Origin: an uncultured Pseudomonadota bacterium
Lineage (GTDB): Bacteria; Pseudomonadota; Gammaproteobacteria; Steroidobacterales; Steroidobacteraceae
Direction of reading: 5' to 3'
NCBI GenBank assembly: GCA_903884235.1
Contig: CAISEB010000016.1
Span: 174,707 to 238,706 of the forward strand
Length of the DNA: 64,000 nt
The position numbers were made by a program, and so were the translations under genes. The notes beneath the pieces were generated by a model. That model ran no database searches. It saw only the letters and a program-made list of their open reading frames with translations, and had not been told where the DNA came from. Shown here in pieces: positions 15,957 to 26,070 of the stretch (its first letter is position 1; the number at the start of each line of letters is the position of its first letter).

Positions 15957-16188
15957 CCTGTCCGGAGAGATCGTGAGGCTGGGGCAACCCGGTACGCGCG
16001 ACGCCGAAGGCGCAACCCGCCCGGAAACGCTCAGGCAGAACAACGGCATGGTCTCGCGAACTCTGGAGAGCGATCCGGCGCGTGCGTCAGGATCCACCGA
16101 AGGGGTGCGGCACGGCGCAGGCTGTGCTTGATCTCTCAGGTCACAGGACAGAGGGGCGACAGGCGACGGCCTGTCGCCCCTATTTTTT
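15957..16188 (+). ncRNA. Tandem glycine riboswitch with terminator, leader of gcvT
   Basis: Two aptamers in series. Aptamer I (about 15957-16055) shows GGAGAG at 15964-15969, GCCGAAGG at 16003-16010 and CGCTCAGGCAGAACAACGG at 16028. Aptamer II (16061-16153) shows CTCTGGAGAG, CACCGAAGGGG at about 16095-16105 and CTCTCAGGTCACAGGACAGAG at 16133-16153; its P1 pairs CTCTG (16061-16065) with CAGAG (16149-16153). The last two P1 bases are also in the terminator stem, so aptamer and terminator compete. Glycine riboswitches ahead of gcv genes turn expression on when glycine is abundant, and that mode fits here. Confidence 0.92.
16152..16188 (+). terminator. Intrinsic terminator of the glycine riboswitch
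   Basis: Perfect 12-bp stem GGGGCGACAGGC (16153-16164) / GCCTGTCGCCCC (16169-16180), extended by an A-T pair, loop GACG, then TATTTTTT to 16188. It lies 44 nt before the gcvT start and serves as the expression platform. Confidence 0.9.
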
Positions 16189-16231
16189 GGGGGTGGCGGG
16201 TCGTCCGGTGGCGTCTTCATCGGAGATCCTG

Positions 16232-17329
16232 ATGACCCTCGAGACCCCCCTGCACGGGAGGCACGTCGCGCTCGGCGCCCGCCTCGTCGACTTCGGCGGC
16301 TGGGACATGCCGCTCCACTACGGATCGCAGCTGGAGGAGCACCATCGGGTGCGCCGCGACGCCGGCATGTTCGACGTCTCGCACATGCGCGCCGTCGATG
16401 TCGCGGGACCGGCGGCGCTGCCCTTCCTGAGGCGGCTGCTGGCCAACGACGTTGCGCGCCTGCGCGAAACCGGCAAGGCGCTCTACAGCTGCATGCTCAA
16501 CGAGCGCGGCGGCGTGCTTGATGACCTGATCGTCTATTTCCGCGGGCCGGACCGCTATCGCCTGGTGGTCAATGCCGGAACCGCGACCAAGGATCTGGCG
16601 TGGATCCGGGCTGCCGCAGCGGCGGAGGACCTCACCATCGTCGAGCGCATCGACGTCGCGATGATCGCGGTGCAGGGGCCCAATGCACGCGAGCGCGCTG
16701 CTGGCCTCTGGGAAGGTCCGGAGCGCGCCGCCGCCCTGTCGCTCGAGCCCTTCTATGCGACCGAATGGGGTGGCGACGACGGCGCCTTCGTCGCGCGCAC
16801 CGGGTATACGGGCGAGGATGGCTTCGAGATCATGCTGCCGGCCGCTGCCGCCGGGCCCACCTGGGATCGCCTCGTCGCGGCCGGTGTCGCGCCGTGCGGG
16901 CTCGGTGCGCGCGATACGCTGCGCCTGGAGGCCGGCATGAACCTCTATGGAAACGACATGGACGAGTCCACGACGCCGCTCGAGGCGGGACTCGCCTGGA
17001 CGGTCGCGCTCGACGGACCTCGCGAATTCACCGGACGCGCGGCGCTCGAGGCGCAACGGGCGGCAGGCCTGCCGCGCAAGCTCGTCGGCCTGCTGCTCGA
17101 GGACCGCGGCGTGCTGCGTGCACACCAGAAGGTCTATGCGGGCGCTGCCGGCGAGGGCGAGACGACCAGCGGCACCTATTCACCGACGCTGGAGCGCTCG
17201 ATCGCACTCGCGCGCGTGCCGGCCGCCACCGGAGCAGCGGTCGAGGTCGACATCCGCGGCAAGCGCCTCGCCGCACGCGTGGTGCGTCCGCCGTTCGTGC
17301 GTCACGGCAAGGCCGTGATCGCCTCCTGA
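16232..17329 (+). CDS. gcvT: Aminomethyltransferase, glycine cleavage system T protein
   Basis: 365 aa, the usual GcvT length. It begins with the family pattern [23 protein letters not shown] and keeps MPLHYG, HLMF-type [10 protein letters not shown], the folate/aminomethyl region [10 protein letters not shown], and [18 protein letters not shown]. It transfers the methylene unit from aminomethyl-lipoyl GcvH to tetrahydrofolate, releasing ammonia. The ATG at 16232 is chosen because GGAG lies 6 nt upstream and it follows the riboswitch terminator; the frame is open further upstream only through the riboswitch. First gene of gcvT-H-PA-PB-dgkA. Confidence 0.95.
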   Translation: MTLETPLHGRHVALGARLVDFGGWDMPLHYGSQLEEHHRVRRDAGMFDVSHMRAVDVAGPAALPFLRRLLANDVARLRETGKALYSCMLNERGGVLDDLIVYFRGPDRYRLVVNAGTATKDLAWIRAAAAAEDLTIVERIDVAMIAVQGPNARERAAGLWEGPERAAALSLEPFYATEWGGDDGAFVARTGYTGEDGFEIMLPAAAAGPTWDRLVAAGVAPCGLGARDTLRLEAGMNLYGNDMDESTTPLEAGLAWTVALDGPREFTGRAALEAQRAAGLPRKLVGLLLEDRGVLRAHQKVYAGAAGEGETTSGTYSPTLERSIALARVPAATGAAVEVDIRGKRLAARVVRPPFVRHGKAVIAS

Positions 17330-17386
17330 ATCCCCAAGATCGCTTTACTCATCACTTCCAGTGCAATCGAAGTCCAAGGATCTTCC

Positions 17387-17785
17387 ATGAGCCACAATCT
17401 CCCCGCCGATCTGCGCTACACGAAGTCCCACGAATGGGTCCGCCAGAATCCCGACGGCACCGTCACGATCGGCATCACCGACCACGCACAGCATGCCCTC
17501 GGCGACATCGTCTTCGCGGAGACGCCGGAAGTCGGCCGCGAGCTCGCGGCGGGCGATGCCTGCGCGGTCGTCGAGTCGGTCAAGGCGGCGTCCGACGTCT
17601 ACGCGCCCGTCGCGGGGCGCGTGGTGGCGGGCAATGGCGCGCTCGGCGATGCGCCGGAGAAGATCAACACCGATCCCTATGGCGACGGCTGGCTGTGGCA
17701 GCTGGCGCCGGCGGACGCCGCGGCGCTCGGCGGGCTGCTCGATGCCGGCGGATACGAGAAGGTGCTGGCGGAGTCTGCGGAATAG
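17387..17785 (+). CDS. gcvH: Glycine cleavage system H protein
   Basis: 132 aa lipoyl carrier. TKSHEWVR at 12-19, [12 protein letters not shown], and the lipoylation motif [10 protein letters not shown] with K66 as the modified lysine. AAGGA lies ahead of the ATG. It shuttles the aminomethyl group between GcvP and GcvT. It sits 57 nt after gcvT and 18 nt before gcvPA. Confidence 0.97.
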   Translation: MSHNLPADLRYTKSHEWVRQNPDGTVTIGITDHAQHALGDIVFAETPEVGRELAAGDACAVVESVKAASDVYAPVAGRVVAGNGALGDAPEKINTDPYGDGWLWQLAPADAAALGGLLDAGGYEKVLAESAE

Positions 17786-17803
17786 GCGAACCCGGAGAAG
17801 ACC

Positions 17804-19162
17804 ATGGCATTCATTCCGCACACATCGGACGATGTCCGCGAGATGCTGGACGCGATCGGCGTCGGCAGCATCGAGGACCTGTTCGACGAGATCCCCGCGG
17901 CGCTGCGCTGCAAGCCGCTCGACGGCATCCCGCCAGCGGCATCCGAGATGCAGATCGGCCGGCTGATGTCCGAGCGCGCTGCCCTGGATGGCCGGCCGCT
18001 CAACTTCATCGGCGCCGGCGCCTACGAACATCACATCCCGGCGGCCGTCTGGGCGATCACGACGCGCGGCGAGATCTACACCGCGTACACGCCCTACCAG
18101 GCCGAGGCGAGCCAGGGCACGCTGCAGACGATCTATGAATTCCAGACGATGATGGCGACGCTCACGGGCATGAACGTGTCCAACGCCTCGCTGTACGACG
18201 GTGCCTCGGCGCTCGCCGAGGCATGCCTGATGGCGGTGCGCGCCAACCGCCGCTCCAAGTCGTCGCGCATCCTGATGCCGAGGGCCGTGAACCCGACCTG
18301 GCGCAAGTGTGTGCATGCCATCGCCGACAACCAGGGCCTCGTCTTCGAGGAGGTGCCCTTCGATCCGGCCAGCGGCCAGACCGTGATCGATGCGCTCGCC
18401 GCGTACGAGGGCCAGGACATCACGGCGGTCGTGATGCAGCAGCCGAATTTCTTCGGCGTGCTCGAGGACGTCGATCGCGCCACCGACTGGGCCCACGCGC
18501 ACAGCGCGCTCGCGATCGCCGCGGTCAACCCGACGTCGCTCGCGCTGCTGAAGCCCCCGGGCGAGTGGGGCGAGCACGGCGTGGACATCGCGGTTGGCGA
18601 CGGGCAACCGTTCGGCGTGCCGCTGTCCTCGGGCGGCCCCTACTTCGGCTTCATGACGACGCGGATGGAGCACGTGCGCCAGATGCCGGGCCGCATCGTG
18701 GGACGCACGCTCGACCTCGACGGACGCCCCGGCTATACGCTGACGCTGCAGGCGCGCGAGCAGCACATCCGGCGTGGCAAGGCGACGTCGAACATCTGCA
18801 CGAACCAGGGGCTGCTGATGACGGCGGCCACGATCTACCTCGCGATCGTCGGCGCCGAGGGGCTGGAGCGCGTCGCCGCGGCGTCGATGGAACGGACCGC
18901 AGGCCTCGTCGCGGCGCTCGAGACCGTGCCCGGGGTGAAGGCCGCGTTCAGCGGCACGCGCTTCCACGAGGCCCTGCTGCGGCTCGACAGGCCCGTGGGT
19001 CCGGTGCTCGAGGCTCTGGCGAGGCGTGGCATCGCGGGCGGCTACGACGCATCGCGGGACTACCCGGAACTCGGCCATGCGCTGCTGGTCTGCGCCACCG
19101 AGACCAAGACCGGCGCTGACCTCGAAGCCTTCGCGACGGCGCTGCGCGCCGTGCTCGCATGA
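17804..19162 (+). CDS. gcvPA: Glycine dehydrogenase (decarboxylating) subunit 1
   Basis: 452 aa, homologous to the N-terminal half of single-chain P protein: [62 protein letters not shown] and GPYFGFM. It has the fold but not the PLP lysine, which is in subunit 2. The two-subunit GcvP arrangement is common in many bacteria but not in Escherichia coli. Its stop overlaps the next start by 4 nt (ATGA), coupling translation of the two subunits. Confidence 0.95.
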   Translation: MAFIPHTSDDVREMLDAIGVGSIEDLFDEIPAALRCKPLDGIPPAASEMQIGRLMSERAALDGRPLNFIGAGAYEHHIPAAVWAITTRGEIYTAYTPYQAEASQGTLQTIYEFQTMMATLTGMNVSNASLYDGASALAEACLMAVRANRRSKSSRILMPRAVNPTWRKCVHAIADNQGLVFEEVPFDPASGQTVIDALAAYEGQDITAVVMQQPNFFGVLEDVDRATDWAHAHSALAIAAVNPTSLALLKPPGEWGEHGVDIAVGDGQPFGVPLSSGGPYFGFMTTRMEHVRQMPGRIVGRTLDLDGRPGYTLTLQAREQHIRRGKATSNICTNQGLLMTAATIYLAIVGAEGLERVAAASMERTAGLVAALETVPGVKAAFSGTRFHEALLRLDRPVGPVLEALARRGIAGGYDASRDYPELGHALLVCATETKTGADLEAFATALRAVLA

Positions 19163-20664
19163 CGCAGGAGAACACGATGCACGCAAGCACAGGCGCGCCC
19201 GCCGCGCCGCGCGAGCCGACGATTTTCGAGCTGTCGCGCCCGGGTCGCCGGGCCGAGGCGCAGATGCCGCCGCGCCCGACCTCGAATGCGGTGCCGGAGT
19301 CCCTGCGTCGCAGGCGCAGGCCGATGCTGCCCGAGGTCTCCGAACTGCAGGCGGTGCGCCACTACACCCGCCTCAGCCAGCTCAACTTCTCGATCGACAC
19401 GCACTTCTACCCGCTCGGTTCGTGCACGATGAAGTACAACCCGCGCGGCTGCAATCAGTACGCCATGCTCCCGGAGTTCCTCGCGCGCCATCCGCTCGCG
19501 CCCGAGTCGCAGGGGCAGGGGTTCCTCGCCTGCATGTACGAACTTCAGGAAATGCTGAAGGAGGTCACGGGCATGCGCGGCGTGTCGCTGACGCCGATGG
19601 CCGGTGCGCAGGGCGAGTTCGCCGGAGTCGCGATGATCCGCGCGTACCACCATGCGCGTGGCGATCACGCGCGCAACGAGATCATCGTGCCGGAGGCTGC
19701 TCACGGGACGAACCCGGCGACTGCGACGATGTGCGGCATGAAGGTCATCGAGATCCCGGTCAATGCCGACGGCGACTGCGACATCGAGGCGTTGCGCAAG
19801 GTGGTCGGGCCGCGCACCGCGGGCATCATGCTCACGAACCCGTCGACGCTCGGCGTGTTCGAGCGCGGCATCGCCCACCTGCGCGCGCTCGTGCACGACG
19901 CCGGTGGCCTGCTGTACTACGACGGCGCGAACCTCAACGCGATCCTCGGCAAGGTCAGGCCCGGCGACATGGGCTTCGATGTCATCCACATGAACCTGCA
20001 CAAGACGTTCTCGACGCCGCACGGCGGCGGCGGACCGGGCGCCGGCGCGGTCGGCGTGGGCGAGCGGTTGCTGCCGTACCTGCCCATCCCGGTCGTCGGC
20101 CGGGACGGCGAGCGCTACCGGTACCTCGACGAGCGCGACCTGCCCGCCTCGATCGGTCGCCTGTCCGGCTTCATGGGCAACGCGGGCGTCCTGCTGCGCG
20201 CCTACATCTACATGCGCATGGTCGGCCGCGAAGGCATGCAGCGCATCGGCGAGTTCGCGACCCTGAACGCGAACTACCTGCTGGCGCGTTTCAAGCAGGA
20301 GGGCTTCGATCCGGCCTACCCGCACCGGCGCGCGACGCACGAGTTCATCCTGACGATGAAGCACGCCGCACGGGACCTCGGCACGACGGCGATGGACTTC
20401 GCCAAGCGGCTGCTGGACTTCGGGTACCATGCGCCGACGACGTACTTCCCGCTGCTGGTGCCGGAGTGCCTGCTGATCGAGCCGACCGAGACCGAGGCCA
20501 AGGAGGCGCTCGACGGCTTCGTCGAGGCGATGGTCGCGATCCGCAAGGAGGCGACCGAGGACCCGGCCAGGCTCAAGGGGGCGCCGTACACGCTGCCGGT
20601 GCGCCGCCTCGATGACGTGCGCGCCGCGAAGAACCTGGACCTGACCTGGAAGCCCCTTGCATGA
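19159..20664 (+). CDS. gcvPB: Glycine dehydrogenase (decarboxylating) subunit 2
   Basis: 501 aa. It carries the PLP-binding lysine K282 in [18 protein letters not shown], plus [26 protein letters not shown] and NPSTLGVFE. With GcvPA it decarboxylates glycine and loads the aminomethyl group on GcvH. It overlaps gcvPA by 4 nt at its start and dgkA by 4 nt at its end (ATGA). Confidence 0.96.
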   Translation: MTQENTMHASTGAPAAPREPTIFELSRPGRRAEAQMPPRPTSNAVPESLRRRRRPMLPEVSELQAVRHYTRLSQLNFSIDTHFYPLGSCTMKYNPRGCNQYAMLPEFLARHPLAPESQGQGFLACMYELQEMLKEVTGMRGVSLTPMAGAQGEFAGVAMIRAYHHARGDHARNEIIVPEAAHGTNPATATMCGMKVIEIPVNADGDCDIEALRKVVGPRTAGIMLTNPSTLGVFERGIAHLRALVHDAGGLLYYDGANLNAILGKVRPGDMGFDVIHMNLHKTFSTPHGGGGPGAGAVGVGERLLPYLPIPVVGRDGERYRYLDERDLPASIGRLSGFMGNAGVLLRAYIYMRMVGREGMQRIGEFATLNANYLLARFKQEGFDPAYPHRRATHEFILTMKHAARDLGTTAMDFAKRLLDFGYHAPTTYFPLLVPECLLIEPTETEAKEALDGFVEAMVAIRKEATEDPARLKGAPYTLPVRRLDDVRAAKNLDLTWKPLA

Positions 20665-21056
20665 CCCATGATCCCGGCCGCACCTCGGTGCGGCCCGGCG
20701 AGAAGCCGACCGGCGCCACTCGCCTCGCCAAGGCGTTCGGCAATACCTGGCAGGGCCTCGCCGGCTGCTGGCGGGAGGAGGAGGCTTTCCGGCAGGAGTG
20801 CCTCGGCGCCCTGCTCGTGGTGCCGGCCGGCATCTGGTTCGGCCACACGGGCGTCGAGCGGGCCGTGCTCGTCGCGCCGATGTTCCTGATCCTGATCGTC
20901 GAGCTCCTCAACAGCGCCGTCGAGGCGGCGATCGACCGGATCGGCACCGAGCGCCATGCCCTGTCGGGGCTCGCGAAGGACCTCGGCTCGGCGGCCGTAT
21001 TCGTGTCCTTCGTGCTGCTGGCGGCGACCTGGGCGCTCATCCTGGCAGGCCGCTGA
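20661..21056 (+). CDS. dgkA: Diacylglycerol kinase
   Basis: 131 aa small membrane kinase with three hydrophobic segments (about 48-66, 68-90, 107-128) and the family signature [15 protein letters not shown]. Its N-terminus is about 20 residues longer than E. coli DgkA and polar. It phosphorylates diacylglycerol at the inner membrane for lipid recycling. Its ATG overlaps the gcvPB stop, so it should be cotranscribed and coupled with the glycine cleavage genes. Confidence 0.93.
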   Translation: MTHDPGRTSVRPGEKPTGATRLAKAFGNTWQGLAGCWREEEAFRQECLGALLVVPAGIWFGHTGVERAVLVAPMFLILIVELLNSAVEAAIDRIGTERHALSGLAKDLGSAAVFVSFVLLAATWALILAGR

Positions 21057-21123
21057 GCCTCTGTGCGGTGGCGGTGACCCGACCCTACCGGTATCGTGCC
21101 GCCTTTTGAGCGGAGTTCCCCTG

Positions 21124-22056
21124 ATGAGCGTGATGATCTGCGCCTCGATCGCCTACGACACGGTCATGGTGTTCGACGGGCGATTCAAGGAACACATCCT
21201 GCCCGATCGCATCCACATGCTGTCGGTGTCGTTCCTCGTGCCTCAGATGCGCCGCAACTACGGCGGCGTCGGCGGCAACATCGCCTTCAACCTGCGCCTG
21301 CTCGGCGAGCAGCCGTTGCTGATGGGCACGGTCGGCGAGGACTTCGACGCGTACGAGGCGTGGCTGCGCCGGCACGGGCTCTCGCTGGCGCACGTGCACC
21401 GGATCCCCGACACCTACACCGCGCAGGCGTTCATCACGACCGATCTCGACGACAACCAGATCACGGCATTCCACCCCGGCGCGATGCAGCATGCGGCCGA
21501 GTACGCGGTGCCGGCCGATGGCGGCATCTCGCTCGGGCTCGTCGGGCCGGACGCGCGCGACGCGATGATCGGGCACGCCCGGCAGTTCGCCGAGGCCTCG
21601 ATCCCGTTCATCTTCGACGTCGGACAGGGACTGCCGATGTTCGGCGGCGACGAGCTGGCGGCGTTCATCCGCCAGGCAAGCTGGGTGATCGTCAACGACT
21701 ACGAGGCGGAGCTCATCCAGGAGCGCACCGGCCTTTCGCCCGAGGCGATCGCGGATCAGTGCCGCGCCTACATCGTCACGCGAGGCGCCGAGGGTTCGCG
21801 GATCCATGCCGACGGCAAGGTGATCGACGTCCCGGTCGTCGCGCCGGAGCGCGTCGTCGATCCGACGGGCTGCGGCGACGCCTACCGGGCCGGCATCATC
21901 TATGGCCTCACGCACGGGCTCGACTGGGCGACGACCGGGCGGCTCGCCTCTCTGATCGGCGCGATCAAGATCGCCCACCACGGCACGCAGTCGCACCAGT
22001 TCACACTTGAGGACATCCAGACGCGCTTCCACGGCGCCTTCGGCTATCGTTTCTGA
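21124..22056 (+). CDS. PfkB-family carbohydrate/nucleoside kinase
   Basis: 310 aa ribokinase-fold kinase. Substrate/dimer motif GGVGGNIAFNLRLLG at 47-61 and the ATP/anion-hole motif DPTGCGDAYRAG at 246-257, with D252 the likely catalytic base. Annotated homologues are often called adenosine kinase or carbohydrate kinase; the sugar cannot be named from sequence. ATG at 21124 with GGAG about 8 nt upstream; a second ATG at 21133 is possible. It lies 67 nt after dgkA. Confidence 0.85.
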   Translation: MSVMICASIAYDTVMVFDGRFKEHILPDRIHMLSVSFLVPQMRRNYGGVGGNIAFNLRLLGEQPLLMGTVGEDFDAYEAWLRRHGLSLAHVHRIPDTYTAQAFITTDLDDNQITAFHPGAMQHAAEYAVPADGGISLGLVGPDARDAMIGHARQFAEASIPFIFDVGQGLPMFGGDELAAFIRQASWVIVNDYEAELIQERTGLSPEAIADQCRAYIVTRGAEGSRIHADGKVIDVPVVAPERVVDPTGCGDAYRAGIIYGLTHGLDWATTGRLASLIGAIKIAHHGTQSHQFTLEDIQTRFHGAFGYRF

Positions 22057-22081
22057 AGTTCGACCACCGGGGAACGCGAAG

Positions 22082-24949
22082 ATGCGCATCGACCTGATGA
22101 CGCGGCCGGGCCTTGCCGCCGTGCTCTGGCTGGCTGCCGCGACGGCCATTGCGGCCCCGTCCGCGCGGGTCGTCGCGACGCGCGCCGCCGCCGCGGCGCC
22201 GGTGGCGGAGTCCGCGGAGGAGCGCCCGGAGTGGGCCCGCACCCTCGAGCGCATCGCCGCGGGGGTCGTGGCGATCCAGGTCGACCAGACGCGCGCCTTC
22301 GACACCGAATGGAACACGACCGCGCAGGCCACCGGCTTCGTCGTCGACGCCAAGCGCGGCCTGATCCTCACCAACCGCCATGTCGTGACGCCAGGCCCCG
22401 TCACCGCGCAGGCGGTGTTCGTCAATCGCGAGGAGGTCCAGCTCTATCCGGTCTACCGCGATCCGGTCCATGACTTCGGCGTGTATCGCTACGATCCGGC
22501 CAAGCTGCGCTTCATCGAGCCCCGCGAGATCCCGCTGGCGCCGGACGGCGCCCGCGTCGGCACCGAGATCCGCGTGGTCGGCAACGATGCCGGCGAGCAG
22601 CTGTCGATCCTCGCCGGCACGCTTGCGCGGCTCGACCGGGACGCCCCTGCCTATGGCGCCGGCAAGTACAACGACTTCAACACCTTCTACTACCAGGCTG
22701 CCTCCGGCACCTCCGGCGGTTCCTCGGGCTCGCCGGTCATCGACGTGCGCGGACGGGCGATCGCGCTGAACGCCGGCGGCTCGACGCAGGCGGCATCCAG
22801 CTTCTACCTGCCGCTCGATCGCGTGGTGCGCGCGCTGCGCCTGATCCAGAAGGGCAGGCCGGTCACGCGCGGCACGCTCGAGACCGTGTTCGAGTACACG
22901 CCCTACGACGAACTGCGCCGGCTCGGCCTCGCGGCGGACACGGAGGCGGACGTGCGTCGGGCGTTCCCGCGCCAGGTCGGCATGCTGGTCGTCAAGGAAG
23001 TGCAGCCCGGCTCGCCGAGCGAGGGCCTGCTGCAGCCGGGCGACGTGCTGGTGACCGTCGACGGCCACTACATCACCGAATTCCTGTCGCTCGAGTCCAT
23101 CCTCGACGATGCGGTCGGCAGCACGCTCAAGCTCGAGATCCAGCGCGGTGGCCAACGGCTGGTGCGCGACGTGCCGGTCGTCGACCTGCACTCGATCACG
23201 CCGGCGGAGTACATCGAGTTCGGCGACGGCGTCGTCCACGCGCTCTCGTACCAGATGGCCCGCCCGTTCAACGTGCCGCTGAAGGGCATCTACGTCTCCA
23301 ACCCGGGCTACGCGCTCGGCTCGGCCGGCGTGCCTCGCGGCGCGGTCGCGACCAGCTTCAATGGCACGGCGATCGAAACGCTCGACGACTTCGAGCGCGT
23401 GATCGCGGGCCTCGCCGACGGTGACCGCGCCGCGCTGCGCTTCTACACCCTCGACGATCCGCGCGCACAGCAGCTGCGCGTGGTCCGCGTCGACCGCCAG
23501 TGGTTCCCTGCGCGCCGCTGCCATCGCGACGACGTCGCCGGCTGGTGGCCGTGCCGGACGCTTGCCGCGCCGCCTCCGTCCGTGGCCGTGCAGCCCGCCA
23601 GCACCACCTTCGCGCAGTCCGGGGATGCGCGCGCCGACCGCGTCGCGCCCTCTCTCGTCTCGATCAATTTCGACATGCCGTATTCCGTGTCGGGGGTCAC
23701 CGAGCGGGGCTATCGCGGAACCGGCATCGTCGTCGACGCCGCGCGCGGGCTCATCGTCACGGACCGCAACACGGTGCCGATCGCGATGGGCGACGTCCGG
23801 GTCACCTTCGCCGGCACCATCGAGGTGCCCGGGCGGGTCGAGTACGTGCATCCGCTGCACAACCTCGCGGTCATCTCCTACGACCCGCGGCTGATCGGCT
23901 CGACCCCGGTGAAGGCGGCGCACTTCTCGACGCGCGACCTCGATGCGGGCGAGGAGGTCTGGGTGGTGGGCCTGCGCGCCGACCAGCGCGTCGCGCTGCT
24001 GCAGAGCCGCGTCGCCTCGCTCGAGGCCGCGCAGTTCCCCGTGTCGCGCACGCTCGCGTTCCGCGACTCGAACATCGACGTGGTCACGCTCGTCAACGGG
24101 CCGACCGACTTCGACGGCGTGATCACCGACCACGCAGGCGACGTGCGCGCGCTGTGGTCGAGCTTCGCATTCGACAATGGCCGCGAGCTGCAGCAGCAGA
24201 ATTTCGGCGTCCCGGCGGCGGTCGTCACCGAGATGGTCGACCTGGTGCGCAGTGGCCGCACGCTGCGCTCGCTCGAGGCGGAGCTGCAGCCGGTGCCGCT
24301 GTCGGTCGCGCGCAAGCTCGGTCTCAACGAGGACTGGGTGCGCCGGATCGAGGCGCACAGTCCGGCGCGGCGCCAGGTGCTCGGCATCGGCCGCCTCGTG
24401 GCGGGCTCGCCGGCGGCGAAGGTGCTGCAGTCGGGCGACCTGCTGCTCGCCATCGATGGCAGGATCGTCACGCGCTTCCGCGAGGTCGAAGCGGCGGCGC
24501 AGGAACCTCGCGCGCGCGTCACGGTCCTGCGCAACGGCGCCGAGTTGACGGTCGACGTCGAAACCGCCGCGCTCGGCGGCGCGGACATCGAGCGCGCGGT
24601 AGTCTGGGCCGGCGCGGTCCTGCAGGCCCCGCATCGCGCGATCGCGGTGCAGCGCGGCGTCGCGCCGGACGGCGTGCTCGTCGCGCTCTACCTGTACGGC
24701 TCGCCGGCGACGCGCTACGGGCTGTGGAGCGGCCGGCGCATCGTCGAGGTCGACGGCAAGCCGACGCCCGACCTCGATGCATTCCTCGCGGCGGTCTCGG
24801 GACGCGAGGATCGCGCCTCGCTGCGGCTGAAGACGCTGGCCTGGAACGACTCGGTCGAGGTGATCACGCTCAAGCTCGACAAGCACTACTGGCCGACGTA
24901 CGAGCTGCGGCGGGGCCCGGACGGCTGGAGCCGGCGCGCGCTCGACTGA
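22082..24949 (+). CDS. Tandem HtrA/Nma111-like serine protease with PDZ domains; second protease module inactive
   Basis: 955 aa exported protein (signal peptide about 1-25). Module 1 is a trypsin-like domain with an apparent triad H100 (TNRHVV), D131 (HDFGV) and S215 (GGSSGSP), followed by PDZ domains (about 300-460). Module 2 (about 555-800) repeats the fold, but the same positions read TDRNTV and HNLAV, and the serine loop is absent, so it should be catalytically dead; another PDZ-like region ends the protein. An active HtrA module followed by a degenerate one is the architecture of yeast Nma111 and plant Deg7-type proteins. It likely acts in periplasmic protein quality control. Expression context gives no more; it stands 25 nt after the kinase gene. 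Confidence 0.85.
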   Translation: MRIDLMTRPGLAAVLWLAAATAIAAPSARVVATRAAAAAPVAESAEERPEWARTLERIAAGVVAIQVDQTRAFDTEWNTTAQATGFVVDAKRGLILTNRHVVTPGPVTAQAVFVNREEVQLYPVYRDPVHDFGVYRYDPAKLRFIEPREIPLAPDGARVGTEIRVVGNDAGEQLSILAGTLARLDRDAPAYGAGKYNDFNTFYYQAASGTSGGSSGSPVIDVRGRAIALNAGGSTQAASSFYLPLDRVVRALRLIQKGRPVTRGTLETVFEYTPYDELRRLGLAADTEADVRRAFPRQVGMLVVKEVQPGSPSEGLLQPGDVLVTVDGHYITEFLSLESILDDAVGSTLKLEIQRGGQRLVRDVPVVDLHSITPAEYIEFGDGVVHALSYQMARPFNVPLKGIYVSNPGYALGSAGVPRGAVATSFNGTAIETLDDFERVIAGLADGDRAALRFYTLDDPRAQQLRVVRVDRQWFPARRCHRDDVAGWWPCRTLAAPPPSVAVQPASTTFAQSGDARADRVAPSLVSINFDMPYSVSGVTERGYRGTGIVVDAARGLIVTDRNTVPIAMGDVRVTFAGTIEVPGRVEYVHPLHNLAVISYDPRLIGSTPVKAAHFSTRDLDAGEEVWVVGLRADQRVALLQSRVASLEAAQFPVSRTLAFRDSNIDVVTLVNGPTDFDGVITDHAGDVRALWSSFAFDNGRELQQQNFGVPAAVVTEMVDLVRSGRTLRSLEAELQPVPLSVARKLGLNEDWVRRIEAHSPARRQVLGIGRLVAGSPAAKVLQSGDLLLAIDGRIVTRFREVEAAAQEPRARVTVLRNGAELTVDVETAALGGADIERAVVWAGAVLQAPHRAIAVQRGVAPDGVLVALYLYGSPATRYGLWSGRRIVEVDGKPTPDLDAFLAAVSGREDRASLRLKTLAWNDSVEVITLKLDKHYWPTYELRRGPDGWSRRALD

Positions 24950-25053
24950 TCCGCCGCCCCGCGTGCCGCGCGTGGCTCCGGGGCGTGACGCGGTTGGTTG
25001 CCGCCGGGCGCCGCATTCTTTAAGTTGAAGGTTCCATCGTTCCGGCCAATCCA

Positions 25054-26070
25054 GTGCTGCCCGACCTCGCCACCCAGTTCGAGCTGTTTTCGACCGGCGG
25101 GTCCGATGCCGACCTGATCGGCGTCGCGCCGCTGCCGCCCGATTTCGACCACCTGCCCGGCAAGCTGCCGGACGGGCTCCGGCTCGGGACCTCGAGCTGG
25201 TCGTTCCCCGGCTGGGCCGGCCTCGTCTACGGGCAGCGAGTCGGCGAACAGATGCTCTCGCGCGAGGGGCTCGGCGCCTACTCGCGCCACCCGCTGCTGC
25301 GCGCCGTGGGCGTCGACCGGACGTTCTACGCGCCGTTGTCGGCCGATGAGTTCCGGCACCACGCCGTGCAGGTGCCGGCGGATTTCCGCTTCGTCGTCAA
25401 GGCGCACGCCGCACTGACGACGCCGATCGACCGGCAGGCGCGCAACATCGCGGTGCAGCCGGACGTCGATCGTTTCCTCGACCTCGACTACGCGATCGAG
25501 CGCATCGTCACGCCCGCGGTCGAGGGCCTCGGCGAGCGCCTCGGCGCTCTGCTGTTCCAGTTCCCGCCGCTCGGCCTGCCGTACGCCCGCGAGCCGCAGC
25601 TGTTCCTCGAGGCGCTCGGTCGCTTCCTCCAGGCGCTGCCGCGCGGCCCGCAGTACGCCGTCGAGCTGCGCAACCGGGAGATGCTCGGCCCGGAGTACGC
25701 GGACGTGCTCGCGCGCAACGGCGTCACGCACTGCTTCAACGTGCATCCGCGCATGCCGAGCGTGCTCGACCAGGCGGAACTGCTCGGGGAGCACAGCTGG
25801 CTGTCGGGCGCGGTGGTGATCCGCTGGATGCTGCATCCGAGCCAGGACTACGAGGCGGCACGCGAGCGGTACTTCCCGTTCGACCGGATCGTCGACCCGG
25901 ATGCGACCAATCGCGCCGCCGTGGCCACGCTGCTCGAGCAGATCCTCGGTCGCGGCAACGAGGCGATCGTCATCGCCAACAACAAGGCGGAGGGCTGCGC
26001 CCCGCTGACGCTGTTCGGCCTCGCCCGCGAGCTGGTGCGGCGCGCCCAGCCGCCCGAACCGGCGCCGTGA
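25054..26070 (+). CDS. DUF72 domain-containing protein (YecE family)
   Basis: 338 aa. The family hallmark LRLGTSSWSFPGWAG (about 46-60), FYAPLSADEF, FRFVVKAHAALTTP, GALLFQFPPL and YAVELRNREML are all present. DUF72 proteins form a TIM-barrel-like fold; their biochemical role is not established. GTG start at 25054. Its TGA overlaps the GTG of the following gene (GTGA at 26067-26070), so the pair is coupled. Confidence 0.85.
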   Translation: MLPDLATQFELFSTGGSDADLIGVAPLPPDFDHLPGKLPDGLRLGTSSWSFPGWAGLVYGQRVGEQMLSREGLGAYSRHPLLRAVGVDRTFYAPLSADEFRHHAVQVPADFRFVVKAHAALTTPIDRQARNIAVQPDVDRFLDLDYAIERIVTPAVEGLGERLGALLFQFPPLGLPYAREPQLFLEALGRFLQALPRGPQYAVELRNREMLGPEYADVLARNGVTHCFNVHPRMPSVLDQAELLGEHSWLSGAVVIRWMLHPSQDYEAARERYFPFDRIVDPDATNRAAVATLLEQILGRGNEAIVIANNKAEGCAPLTLFGLARELVRRAQPPEPAP

